Of a stretch of 40,857 nt of DNA, positions 1 through 7,161 are shown in pieces. Source of the DNA: a virus; the IMG/VR virus record IMGVR_UViG_3300049727_000095, positions 1 to 40,857 of that record; one strand, 5' to 3'. Each line of letters starts with the position of its first letter. The stretch's first letter is position 1. Under the pieces are notes generated by a model. That model saw only the letters and a list, made by a program, of their open reading frames with translations, was not told the origin of the DNA and ran no database searches. The position numbers were made by a program, and so were the translations under genes.

Positions 1-676
1 GCATTTGCTTTGACAATGACTGGATTTCATTTATTGTATCGCCAAAGTTAGCGCCTGCTTGAGAAAGCGGCTGCGCTGAAGCCATCATCGTAAGCAAATC
101 GCTGGGAATAAAATTTCCATTGCCGACAGTTGCTAATAGCTGTTCAAACGCATTGTTAACCTGTGGAACAGACGTGATACCCCACGCCTGAAAAGTTGGA
201 ATAATCTCATTTATCATGAAACTATTCAAGTCTGTTATGCCATGATTTTTTGCAAAGTTAGCAGCATCTTCAACTGCAGTAAAAGAAGCAGTGCCTGCTG
301 CTCCAGAGTCTTGAAAATAATTCATAGCTGCTGCGAATGGGCTACCTAAGTCACCCATGCTGTCGCCTGTTGAATCAACTAAATCTGAGATGTTCCCTGT
401 AACTGACGCCGCAGTATTGCTTGTTTGAGCTGCTGTCGAATTCAATACGTTAGAAACCTGTTGTTGCATATCAATCGCTCCTGTAATTGCAGTGGCGAAC
501 ATGCCAGCAATTCCTGTGACTATGGCAGGTGTAATAGCGCCCGATAGAATTTTATCCCAATCGACGCTTTGGCCGTTCATTTGACCGACTAAAGACTCTA
601 TCTCTCGATAGATATTTGTAAACTGAGCCTTTAGCCCAGACGCATCTGCTTCGATTAAAATTTGTAACGTTTCCAT
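1..676 (-). CDS. Tail tape measure protein, N-terminal part (cut by window edge)
   Basis: An open frame runs from an ATG at 676-674 to the window start (225 codons) without a stop. It begins METLQILIEADASGLKAQF. It is rich in Ala, Ser, Thr, Gly and Gln and carries a hydrophobic Ala/Ile/Gly segment near residues 47-65, as tape measure proteins often do. It lies directly downstream of the frameshifted tail chaperone (25 bases apart), which is the conserved place for the tape measure gene in long-tailed phages. The tape measure sets tail length and is threaded through the tail tube. The assignment rests mostly on position and composition; the C-terminal part, where lytic domains would sit, is outside the window. 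Confidence 0.75.
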   Translation of the reverse strand, partial: METLQILIEADASGLKAQFTNIYREIESLVGQMNGQSVDWDKILSGAITPAIVTGIAGMFATAITGAIDMQQQVSNVLNSTAAQTSNTAASVTGNISDLVDSTGDSMGDLGSPFAAAMNYFQDSGAAGTASFTAVEDAANFAKNHGITDLNSFMINEIIPTFQAWGITSVPQVNNAFEQLLATVGNGNFIPSDLLTMMASAQPLSQAGANFGDTINEIQSLSKQM

Positions 677-700
677 CGTATAATTTATTGGCTGCCTGTT

Positions 701-1266
701 TTATTTTTTCGGCACCCGTAGTCGACCAATCCCGTTGCTCATATTAAACATTTCCAATTCTTCAAATACCGGATTTACTAAATCATCGCCAGACTTCTTA
801 GTACTAGAAGAGTTCCAATATTCTAAATATTCGTTTATCTGGTCAAATGTTAACTCCCTTATTTGATTGGGAGTCCAACCTGTTCGGTTGGTGATTTCAA
901 CGAAGAGTTGTCTATAGTCAATCGGCTTAGCACTTTTGCTTTTGCTGCTTTTGCTAGTTCCAGATTGGTCGAGTTTAAGAAACCTAAATGAACCATTATC
1001 TCCATAGAGTCAATGTCTGCAGGCGTATTGCTTAGCACGTCGTCTTCTGTCAAGTCTGGGATTTTGTCTTTCAGCATAATATACAAACAAAAAGCAACTA
1101 TTTTTTGTTGACCAGCAGGGTCATTGGCGAGTTCTTTTACTTTCTGTTGCCACGCGACTGCTTTGTCTAAAGTTGCTTTTCGAATAGTATACGTGTTATC
1201 TTTGAAAGCAATAGAAAATTCTGGATTTGTCAGATTTATTAATGTTTGATTTGTCGTATCATTCAT
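701..1266 (-). CDS. Tail assembly chaperone, long form made by -1 frameshift (lambda gpGT-like)
   Basis: Near the end of the short form, the -1 frame is open from just after a TGA around position 1012 to the TAA at 701-703. It encodes AKPIDYRQLFVEITNRTG, then WTPNQIRELTFDQINEYLEY, and ends in GRLRVPKK. This is a typical T-domain composition and it has no good start codon of its own. A single -1 slip would give a fusion of 188 residues. In lambda-like long-tailed phages the G/GT pair is made in exactly this way just before the tape measure gene. Coordinates span the whole fused product; the exact slip point is not fixed. Confidence 0.72.
859..1266 (-). CDS. Tail assembly chaperone, short form (lambda gpG-like)
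   Basis: A 135-residue protein encoded between the tail tube gene and the tape measure gene, the standard place for tail chaperones. It has the usual acidic helical composition (residues 70-90: LTEDDVLSNTPADIDSMEI) and ends in KSPTEQVGLPIK. These chaperones bind the tape measure protein during tail assembly and are not in the finished virion. The start overlaps closely with the tail tube stop (1268), suggesting translational coupling. The family is recognised by position, size and the overlapping -1 frame that continues it, not by strong sequence motifs. Confidence 0.75.
   Translation of the reverse strand: MNDTTNQTLINLTNPEFSIAFKDNTYTIRKATLDKAVAWQQKVKELANDPAGQQKIVAFCLYIMLKDKIPDLTEDDVLSNTPADIDSMEIMVHLGFLNSTNLELAKAAKAKVLSRLTIDNSSLKSPTEQVGLPIK
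933..979 (-). promoter_or_regulatory. Candidate -1 frameshift (slippery) region of the tail chaperone
   Basis: On the minus strand the overlap of the two frames contains C TTA AAC (979-973), which has the X-XXY-YYZ phase in the zero frame, and three GCA-AAA-G sites (954-948, 945-939, 939-933) where a Lys AAA codon can re-pair one base back. Either could serve as the slip site. No downstream pseudoknot was worked out. Confidence 0.5.
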
Positions 1267-1267
1267 A

Positions 1268-1735
1268 TTATGCAGTATACAATAATTGAATATCGGAAGC
1301 TTCTAATTCAAGGTCAAATTCAGCGTAGTCTTCAGCTTTGACTGTAACTTTAGAGCTCTTGAATATTGCATTAAATAATTGGTACTGAATTTCCTTTCCG
1401 TTTCTGTCTGTAAGAGTAAGCACTGGATTTGTTAATGACGGTTGTCCGTCCATAACAGTAACTGTCATTGGTGACCCTGATACAGTCGTCCCATATGCTA
1501 ATTGGTCAGCTTCTGCTGAGAACGATTTAACTTTAGCAGAAAGACTAACTTTTTCACTATGACGAACGTTATCTTGACCTTTAATCGAGCCAAGAACGTA
1601 TAGAAGTATTGTTGAATACTCTACGCCAAATGAAAGATTGTCTAATTCTACAAGTCTATTACTTCCGAAATCCAATGTTCCAGCGTTGAATACTATTCTA
1701 GGAGTCACATTTGTTCCGGGTGTTTGAAATGTCAT
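1268..1735 (-). CDS. Major tail tube protein (probable)
   Basis: A 155-residue protein just upstream of the tail chaperone in transcription order. It is beta-rich, with alternating polar and hydrophobic residues such as VTVKAEDYAEFDLELEASDI near the C-terminus, as in tail tube proteins that form hexameric rings. The phrase NPVLTLTDRNGKEIQYQLFN resembles the beta-hairpin loops of these proteins. The order tail terminator, tail tube, chaperone, tape measure is the canonical one. No sheath gene is present nearby, so a non-contractile tail is likely. Identity is inferred from context and fold-like pattern. Confidence 0.68.
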   Translation of the reverse strand: MTFQTPGTNVTPRIVFNAGTLDFGSNRLVELDNLSFGVEYSTILLYVLGSIKGQDNVRHSEKVSLSAKVKSFSAEADQLAYGTTVSGSPMTVTVMDGQPSLTNPVLTLTDRNGKEIQYQLFNAIFKSSKVTVKAEDYAEFDLELEASDIQLLYTA

Positions 1736-1811
1736 TTTAACTAATTCTTATTATTAACTATTAATTGTCGACTCTTTATTTAATTATACTTGTTCTAACA
1801 TCTTTTTGCCT

Positions 1812-2225
1812 TTAATTTCCTTGGATAACCCAACATTGAAGTGTTATCGACCGATGGAATATCCGCCTATCACTTTCATATTGGTCATTTGCTCCGCTGA
1901 TTTTCTCCCAAAAAATATGGTCTGCATTTTGATTTGAAGATTGGTATGACAATAAAGTAAGAATCCTCTCATAGATATTAATAACTTCAAGCATGCTATT
2001 TCTCGACCATATATCTATCTGAACCATGGTATCTCTTGTATTCAGTGGGACTGTTCTCTGAGATTCACTAATAATATGAACATTTATCTGCGGAAGCAAT
2101 AAGCCTGTTTGTGTTTCTGTTGTTATATCAACTGGACCAGCAAGAATGTTCGCTGCTGGGACAATTGTTGTAAGAGCCGTATCTCCTATTAAGATTGAAA
2201 CAATGTTTGTTAGCAGTGTAAGCAT
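1812..2225 (-). CDS. Tail terminator / tail completion protein (DUF3168-like)
   Basis: A 137-residue protein starting MLTLLTNIVSILIGDTALTT and containing LLPQINVHIISESQRTVPLN and VQIDIWSRNSMLEVINIYER. This matches the DUF3168 pattern of a small alpha/beta domain with a central 'v.i.iws.....a..i...i' strand-helix. Members cap the tail tube at the head-proximal end. It overlaps by one base with the gp10-like gene upstream and lies before the tail tube gene, as usual. A gap of about 76 bases with no gene separates it from the tail tube gene. Confidence 0.65.
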   Translation of the reverse strand: MLTLLTNIVSILIGDTALTTIVPAANILAGPVDITTETQTGLLLPQINVHIISESQRTVPLNTRDTMVQIDIWSRNSMLEVINIYERILTLLSYQSSNQNADHIFWEKISGANDQYESDRRIFHRSITLQCWVIQGN

Positions 2226-2710
2226 TATGATGATTTCTCCTTAAATTTCTTCTTAATCCATTGCAAATTTTCATTATACGCTGGTCTCATAAAAGGTCTT
2301 TTTTCAATTCTAGATGTTCCATATTCAATTGCATTTGCATACGGAATATTCTCTCCTGCCCAAATACGGCCGATTACTTTATCGCCTGACCAAGTAACTT
2401 CTTTTTTAATGCTTTCTTGCAATGCCCCTGTATCAACAGGAACTCCGACACTTGCATTTGGGTCAGATGCTCGATACTCTTTCATCTTTCCAGATGACTG
2501 TCTTCTAAAATATCGAGGAAGCCCGATTGTTTTAATCTCCTGAGCTGATAACTTTGGTCGACGCGCTCTTGCGGTTGTATAAACCACTTGCACAATTGCA
2601 TTCATTTTGTCGTCTAAAATATCATGCACTGCTGGAATCTTATTCAACAATGAACGAGTTAATTTTTCGATGCTCTGGGGCGTAATTGTTGCAAATGCTT
2701 TTTTCTTCAT
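2225..2710 (-). CDS. HK97 gp10-like head-tail / neck protein
   Basis: 161 residues. It has the family signature: VDTGALQESI followed about 30 residues later by YANAIEYGTSRIEKRPFMRP. Proteins with this D-T-G-x-L and Y-a-x-x-x-E-Y-G-T pattern (HK97 gp10/lambda gpZ family) are tail-completion or neck components. The N-terminus is basic and helical. It overlaps by one base with the tail terminator gene and follows the minor head gene by two bases, consistent with a translationally coupled connector cluster. Confidence 0.85.
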   Translation of the reverse strand: MKKKAFATITPQSIEKLTRSLLNKIPAVHDILDDKMNAIVQVVYTTARARRPKLSAQEIKTIGLPRYFRRQSSGKMKEYRASDPNASVGVPVDTGALQESIKKEVTWSGDKVIGRIWAGENIPYANAIEYGTSRIEKRPFMRPAYNENLQWIKKKFKEKSS

Positions 2711-2711
2711 A

Positions 2712-3143
2712 TTATTCTTCTGGAATTAAGACACAGTAGCAATTCGGGTGGATAGGAATTAGCGGGTTGCCATTCTTTGCTAATTGATTTGCTTTAAAGA
2801 TTTTTCCTTTCAGGGCTTTAACGCAATGCTCGCAGGCGTTCCTAGAAAGAATTGCTCGATAGCTTTTTATCTTTAGCTCTTCACCAGCATCAGCAACAAT
2901 TTCAGAGTCAGCTCTTTTAATTTCAGTATAGTAAACTCTTTCTGCTTTCCATAATTCCTTAAGCTTTGGATTGAACTTCTGCAAATGCAAAATAATTGTC
3001 TTTGATGGAGCCTTTTGCTTTTCCAATGCTTTAATATACTGACGAATACTGACTAACTCTTTTTCAGTTAACGCTGATGACTTATAGAACTCAGTTTCAG
3101 TCTGGAATAATGCTATATATGATTGTTGAAATTCGTTTTTCAT
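2712..3143 (-). CDS. Minor head protein, Mu gpF / SPP1 gp7-like C-terminal domain
   Basis: 143 residues. The C-terminus has the typical metal-binding-like pattern of phage head morphogenesis proteins: C-x2-C (NACEHCVKALKGKIF, about residues 102-116), then PIHPNCYCVLIPEE at the end. In full-length family members this domain follows an N-terminal helical region and the gene sits beside the portal; here the protein is short and lies among the connector genes. The N-terminal half is helical and charged. It probably forms part of the head or neck interior. The family assignment is good; the exact role is not known. Confidence 0.7.
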   Translation of the reverse strand: MKNEFQQSYIALFQTETEFYKSSALTEKELVSIRQYIKALEKQKAPSKTIILHLQKFNPKLKELWKAERVYYTEIKRADSEIVADAGEELKIKSYRAILSRNACEHCVKALKGKIFKANQLAKNGNPLIPIHPNCYCVLIPEE

Positions 3144-3144
3144 A

Positions 3145-3501
3145 TTACGGTAATTCCAATGTCAGCTCATAGTGGTCCACAACAGTGTTATTAATATAGC
3201 CAATTGAGACTCCAGTAACAATATATTCAATTCCGTCGGAAGTGATAAGTCTGTCTTCATGATAAAGTTGATATTGCGGTGGAATGTAAGCAATCCCATT
3301 TGGTGTTATCCTTTCGCCCGTCTGAGCGAACTGAATCTGCTTAGATGAGAAAGCAAGACGAGCAGGCATATTAGTGTAAATTGTGCTCCAGTTGGTAGTA
3401 GGTGTTCCATATGTTGGGGTGTTAAGAATGTCTCTAGAGGCAACTGAGACACTCTGGCGTCGTTTAATTGTAACTATGCTATTGAATATTCCCTGCATCA
3501 T
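3145..3501 (-). CDS. Head closure / head-tail joining protein (probable)
   Basis: 118 residues with a beta-rich pattern typical of head closure proteins of the SPP1 gp16/HK97 gp7 type: an N-terminal ITIKRRQ-like strand (SIVTIKRRQSVS), a middle loop with TPTTNWSTIYTNMPARLAF, and the late segment DRLITSDGIEYIVTGVSIGY. The stretch 'hhttdGieYiVtgv' is common in these proteins. It overlaps four bases with the adaptor gene. Its place between adaptor and gp10-like gene matches the normal connector order. Confidence 0.65.
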   Translation of the reverse strand: MMQGIFNSIVTIKRRQSVSVASRDILNTPTYGTPTTNWSTIYTNMPARLAFSSKQIQFAQTGERITPNGIAYIPPQYQLYHEDRLITSDGIEYIVTGVSIGYINNTVVDHYELTLELP

Positions 3502-4481
3502 AAAAATTTAGGCATCCTATTTGTGTAGGGGGATAATAATTCTTTTGCTCTCTTTTCAACTTTATTCTCATCACCATAACTTACAGACCATGTTTGAATG
3601 TTATAACTCTGTGCTCCAGTTGCATTCTGTAAATCTTGACCAATCAAATGAGCAGTTAATAACACGACTGCTTTAATTATATCGGCTGGAAGAGATTGGT
3701 TTGTTGTAAAGTCTGCAGTGATGACATCAGTATTTAATACAGCAGTAGTTAAAATAATCTTTGCATTTATATAATCGATTGTGTATGCTGATGCTGGTAG
3801 CAATGCTGCGTTTTTGTATATGTTAACTGTCTGACTAGGCGCCCATAATCTATTTCCGACTGGAGACTGATATGTCTTTAAATCACTAACTCCAGATGGC
3901 TGTCCAAGCAATTGTCCTGTCAATGCTGTTCCATAGCCAAATGTATAATTAGTCCAAAGAACTCCAAGTCTAACATGGTCAACAATTTGAGCTGGAAGTG
4001 GAGAGCCTGTTCCTTGTCCAGCACTACTTAGCAATGGAACGATTCTACAGTAGCCATCTTCATAAAAATCCTGTAAATAACTAGATGCATCGCTAACATC
4101 AATTTGAATAAACCATTTTAGAACTTGGATATACATCGAATTGACTTTCTGATATGGCCTATTATTGAATACAACAGAAACAAGCTCAGGATTGTATGGT
4201 CTTACTTTAAAGCCAGTTGTTGTCTCATCAATCGTCTGAGTATCAAAATACATATTACAAAGCCTGTTTACTTGAGCGCTTGCTTGCAAGATTACATTCT
4301 GAAGTTCGCCGCTTACTACAAGAGGGTCAGTTATTGAAATTCCAAGACCTTGTGCAGTGTATGTCGCACAAAAATCATCTACTGTAATATACGGATTATC
4401 AACAGCGACAACTTTTTGAGCTCCTGATGGAGTATTGTTTCCTGTCGTAATGTGCCCTGATTGTAGTGGCGTTGCTTGCAT
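3498..4481 (-). CDS. Head-tail adaptor (gp6/gp15-like), with an extra inserted domain
   Basis: 327 residues, long for a head-tail adaptor. The N-terminal part (about 30-110) has the helical adaptor start 'YITVDDFCATYTAQGLGISI', then LQNVILQASAQVNRLCNMYF, which matches the gp6-like helix that binds the portal. The C-terminal end has a second helical part (SLPADIIKAVVLLTAHLIGQ). Between them lies a beta-rich section (about 110-260) with YKNAALLPASAYTIDYINAK, which looks like an inserted small domain. It follows the capsid and GT4 genes and overlaps the head closure gene by four bases. The family call is moderate. Confidence 0.6.
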   Translation of the reverse strand: MQATPLQSGHITTGNNTPSGAQKVVAVDNPYITVDDFCATYTAQGLGISITDPLVVSGELQNVILQASAQVNRLCNMYFDTQTIDETTTGFKVRPYNPELVSVVFNNRPYQKVNSMYIQVLKWFIQIDVSDASSYLQDFYEDGYCRIVPLLSSAGQGTGSPLPAQIVDHVRLGVLWTNYTFGYGTALTGQLLGQPSGVSDLKTYQSPVGNRLWAPSQTVNIYKNAALLPASAYTIDYINAKIILTTAVLNTDVITADFTTNQSLPADIIKAVVLLTAHLIGQDLQNATGAQSYNIQTWSVSYGDENKVEKRAKELLSPYTNRMPKFL

Positions 4482-4484
4482 ATG

Positions 4485-4715
4485 TTAATTCGTACTTCCA
4501 ACCATCCAATAGATAACACCTGCTGATTCTGGATTCTTTGCGTGACTGCATTCTGTAATATGATGAGCTTTAATCGCAGCAGTTCTTAATCCTGTTACGA
4601 TTGTATATGTTGTTATTCCATTCAATGTCGTTGACGAGACGCTCTGTATTAATTCAAATCCTCCACCCGGAACGTTAATACTATGACTTATATAATCTCC
4701 TACTTTTGGTATCAT
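4485..4715 (-). CDS. Small protein of the head-connector cluster, unknown function
   Basis: 76 residues, starting MIPKVGDYISHSINVPGGGF and ending in GVIYWMVGSTN. It contains repeated short beta segments (TTLNGITTYTIVTGLR) and looks like a small beta-barrel. It sits immediately upstream of the adaptor gene with a three-base gap. Its leader contains an A-rich stretch with AGGAAAAAAG before the ATG, one of the few possible Shine-Dalgarno-like sites in the window. It may be a decoration or head-closure helper, but no family is recognised. Confidence 0.55.
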   Translation of the reverse strand: MIPKVGDYISHSINVPGGGFELIQSVSSTTLNGITTYTIVTGLRTAAIKAHHITECSHAKNPESAGVIYWMVGSTN

Positions 4716-4736
4716 ATCTTTTTTCCTACTTAATTA

Positions 4737-5936
4737 TTAAAGATGCTGTTCGAGAGCATCGTGAAACATTTTTATTTTATCTTTCCACTGCCAGTTGTCA
4801 TTAATATATTTTGCAGCAGACTTACCTTTTTCTTTAACCTCGTCTTGATGCTCATAAGCATATAACATCAATTCTTTTAAATGCTGAAGGTCAGGCTCAG
4901 CCCAGTCTCCGCATTCTTCCTTATAAACATGGTCTGTAAAATCTTTAGCTGGGGTCAATGAATATTTTATTGTCCATCCTATCTCATCTGTCATATATTC
5001 TTCTGGCCCCGACCACCCTGTAACAATTGCAGGGACTCCAGTTGATAATGCTTCAAGCGGAGTTAGCCCAAATCCCTCGCCTCTTGTTGGAAACACAAAA
5101 CAATCTATCTCCTTGAAGAATGTTTCCATCAGTTCTTCATGAGAGATGGGCATTAGCATTACTTTAATTCTGTCATCCTTAACCATAAACGGATAATACG
5201 GATTACTTGTTTTACAAATTAATCTAACATTCGGATAAAGATGCTTAGGAAATTGTTCCTGAAATGCTTGGACCAAAACATCAGTCCCTTTTCGAATACT
5301 TAATGCTCCCATCGTTCCAAATGTAAATGTCTCTCTGATTGGTCTTTCAATTACTTTAAATTTATCAGTATCAATTCCCCAATGTACAAGTTCGATAGGA
5401 ACAGTCACTCCGCTTGATTTGAATGCTTCAATATTCTGTTTGCATGGGACAAATAGAGCGTCAAACTTGTTTATTTTAGAAATCCAACTTTTTGGGATGC
5501 CTGTTGTCTCAAATGGGATTATTGCAATATTCTTTGCAAATGGGCTATTTGGCCATGAAGCCTTTGGCTGCTCATGCCAGACCATGCACTCAGATGGCAT
5601 TAGAGCATCTTTAGACATTTTGATGATGTTCCCATCATTTATATTAAACAGTCTTCCAGTTAAGGCAATCTTGTAGTCTAAACTGCTCTTTAAAAGATTA
5701 AAGCTGACATTTCCCCAACCAGAAACTTGGTCTATATCACTTGTAAAAGCGAATTTCTTTTCTTTTGAAAATAACTCAGCGTCATATGGGACTGGGTCTG
5801 TATGAAAGGTAATGTCAAATAGTTTCGAGAGACGAATCGCTATCGAAAATGGGACATCAATAATTTTCTTAGTGTCGTAGTATATGTTATCAAAGAATAT
5901 TGAGCTTGCTTTTTCATTGTTGATTATTATTTTCAT
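4737..5936 (-). CDS. GT-B glycosyltransferase, family GT4 type
   Basis: 399 residues, a full-length GT-B enzyme. The C-terminal half carries the GT4 hallmarks: FGTMGALSIRKGTDVLVQAF (about 207-226), then VFPTRGEGFGLTPLEALSTG (281-300) with the E-x7-E pair E287 and E295 that binds the nucleotide sugar, followed by VPAIVTGWSGPEEYM. These enzymes transfer a sugar from an activated donor with retention. The gene sits alone between the major capsid gene and the connector genes, away from the sugar cassette at 18.9-27 kb, and is flanked by an imperfect 17-base direct repeat. The acceptor (capsid protein, cell-surface glycan or DNA) cannot be told. Confidence 0.88.
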   Translation of the reverse strand: MKIIINNEKASSIFFDNIYYDTKKIIDVPFSIAIRLSKLFDITFHTDPVPYDAELFSKEKKFAFTSDIDQVSGWGNVSFNLLKSSLDYKIALTGRLFNINDGNIIKMSKDALMPSECMVWHEQPKASWPNSPFAKNIAIIPFETTGIPKSWISKINKFDALFVPCKQNIEAFKSSGVTVPIELVHWGIDTDKFKVIERPIRETFTFGTMGALSIRKGTDVLVQAFQEQFPKHLYPNVRLICKTSNPYYPFMVKDDRIKVMLMPISHEELMETFFKEIDCFVFPTRGEGFGLTPLEALSTGVPAIVTGWSGPEEYMTDEIGWTIKYSLTPAKDFTDHVYKEECGDWAEPDLQHLKELMLYAYEHQDEVKEKGKSAAKYINDNWQWKDKIKMFHDALEQHL

Positions 5937-5973
5937 ACTGTTTTTTGTAGCAGGCTTTCTAGAGCATCATGAA
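4749..5973. repeat. Imperfect 17-bp direct repeat flanking the GT4 gene
   Basis: TTCGAGAGCATCGTGAA at 4749-4765 (the end of the GT4 gene) matches TTCTAGAGCATCATGAA at 5957-5973 (just before its start) at 15 of 17 bases. An inverted partial copy, TTCACGATGC, lies at 5990-5999 and makes a 12-bp stem with the 5964-5975 copy. The span given covers both repeats and the gene between them. Confidence 0.5.
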
Positions 5974-6007
5974 GATTTGAAAGCGGGTCTTCACGATGCC
6001 CATCCAC
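5933..6007 (-). CDS. Possible tiny ORF (24 aa, GTG start) coupled to the GT4 gene
   Basis: A frame starting with GTG at 6007 encodes 24 residues ending DALESLLQKTV, and its TGA overlaps the ATG of the GT4 gene. It lies in the same frame as the capsid gene, directly after its TAA, so it could also be a short in-frame remnant. The stretch LHDALESLL resembles the GT4 C-terminus FHDALEQHL. Coding status is uncertain. Confidence 0.25.
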   Translation of the reverse strand: MDGHREDPLSNLHDALESLLQKTV

Positions 6008-6010
6008 TAC

Positions 6011-7048
6011 TTAGTAAGGGTCACTAACATTTGTGACCATTGCCATCCAAGGCTCAGCTTTAAGAGCTAAGACGGTATATTCGTTCAAATAGAAGCGAAC
6101 AGTATCAGCAATCTTTGCTAATTCAGTTCGTCCAATAGGAACAAGGTCTACCATTTGAGCACCCTGTTCGTCATATCTTAGGAGATAGATGCTTGAAACA
6201 CTATTTCCGAATGCACTGGATGAACCAGCAGCATTGTAAGGATATGGCAAAACCGGATTAACAAAGAAGTCTCCAACGATTGGAACTGGCCCAATTGGTG
6301 ACTGATAGCTAACAACGTTAGCACCAGCTTTAAGACTATCAATGTTTGCATCATTCTGAATGAAGTAACGAGCAGCAGGAGCTATAATTTGATTGATTAC
6401 TGTTTGCATACCAAACGAGCAATAAATTGCATCTAACTTCGTGCTACCTTGATTCCTTGCGTACTTAATGGCTCTATCAAGTACAGGAATTGTAGTTCCA
6501 AGTACTGTAAGAGCAGCACCAGCGTTGTTGATAACGTTAGTAACGATTTGAGTGTCAAATCCATCAAATGACAAAGCATTAACAGCGGAACTTGCATTGA
6601 AGATAGCCCACTCTTCTGCCTGAATAATTCGGCGTAGAGCAGCTTCTGCAACTTCAGCTTCGATGTCAGTGTAAGAGCGGCCTGACGCAATCATAGGTCC
6701 GGAGATAACTGCTGTAGTGCCGAGGTACTTGTAAGCAGCTGTCTTTTGAATGTATGTTGGGTCTTGCTGGCTAGGAAGTTGTCCATCTGCGTAGAACAAT
6801 TGAGTTAACCCAGCGACACCATTGGCAACAGTATCTAAACTGGTGCGTTGATTCCACAAATGAGCTAATCCATCACCTTTCATACGAGATACCTTATCTC
6901 GGAATGGTGTTCCACGGTCAGACAGAACAACTATAACTGACTCTAAATCTTGTCGAGCTAAGAGTGATGTAGGGATAGGACCAGCAAATGCTGTATTCAC
7001 ATCCTTTTCAAATCTCTCTAAAGCTCTATCTAATCTTGATTTGTTCAT
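6011..7048 (-). CDS. Major capsid protein, HK97 fold
   Basis: 345 residues from the chosen start (MNKSRLDRALERFEKDVNTA). It lies directly downstream of the prohead protease-scaffold gene, the standard HK97-type order. The central region has the P-domain-like helix IEAEVAEAALRRIIQAEEWA and a hydrophobic Asn/Ala-rich core, and the C-terminal part ends in the beta-strand pattern NEYTVLALKAEPWMAMVTN typical of these capsids. An earlier in-frame ATG at 7081 would add MGIINKKDKKS. The later start is preferred because its A-rich leader resembles those of the tail tube gene and the 4715 gene, but the longer form would contain a K-S-M motif. Residues 16-36 are shared with the protein at 8699-9928. Confidence 0.85.
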   Translation of the reverse strand: MNKSRLDRALERFEKDVNTAFAGPIPTSLLARQDLESVIVVLSDRGTPFRDKVSRMKGDGLAHLWNQRTSLDTVANGVAGLTQLFYADGQLPSQQDPTYIQKTAAYKYLGTTAVISGPMIASGRSYTDIEAEVAEAALRRIIQAEEWAIFNASSAVNALSFDGFDTQIVTNVINNAGAALTVLGTTIPVLDRAIKYARNQGSTKLDAIYCSFGMQTVINQIIAPAARYFIQNDANIDSLKAGANVVSYQSPIGPVPIVGDFFVNPVLPYPYNAAGSSSAFGNSVSSIYLLRYDEQGAQMVDLVPIGRTELAKIADTVRFYLNEYTVLALKAEPWMAMVTNVSDPY

Positions 7049-7091
7049 AGATTTTTTGTCTTTCTTATTAATAATACCCACTTCTTGTCCA

Positions 7092-7128
7092 AGTTATGTT
7101 AGGCTCTTTCGAGGTCCCCATCATAACT
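7092..7128 (-). promoter_or_regulatory. Small hairpin in the capsid gene leader
   Basis: On the minus strand AGTTATG (7128-7122) pairs with CATAACT (7098-7092), with CTC-GAAA-GAG inside. It lies about 45 bases before the capsid start. It may stabilise or separate the capsid message, but this is a weak structure. Confidence 0.3.
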
Positions 7129-7161
7129 CAGGAATAGCATTCGACGACATGCTGGGTTGCT

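Noticed and set aside
6005-6013. Stop-codon readthrough of the capsid gene into the 25 following codons
   Set aside because: The in-frame extension is short enough to be open by chance and no readthrough context is visible.
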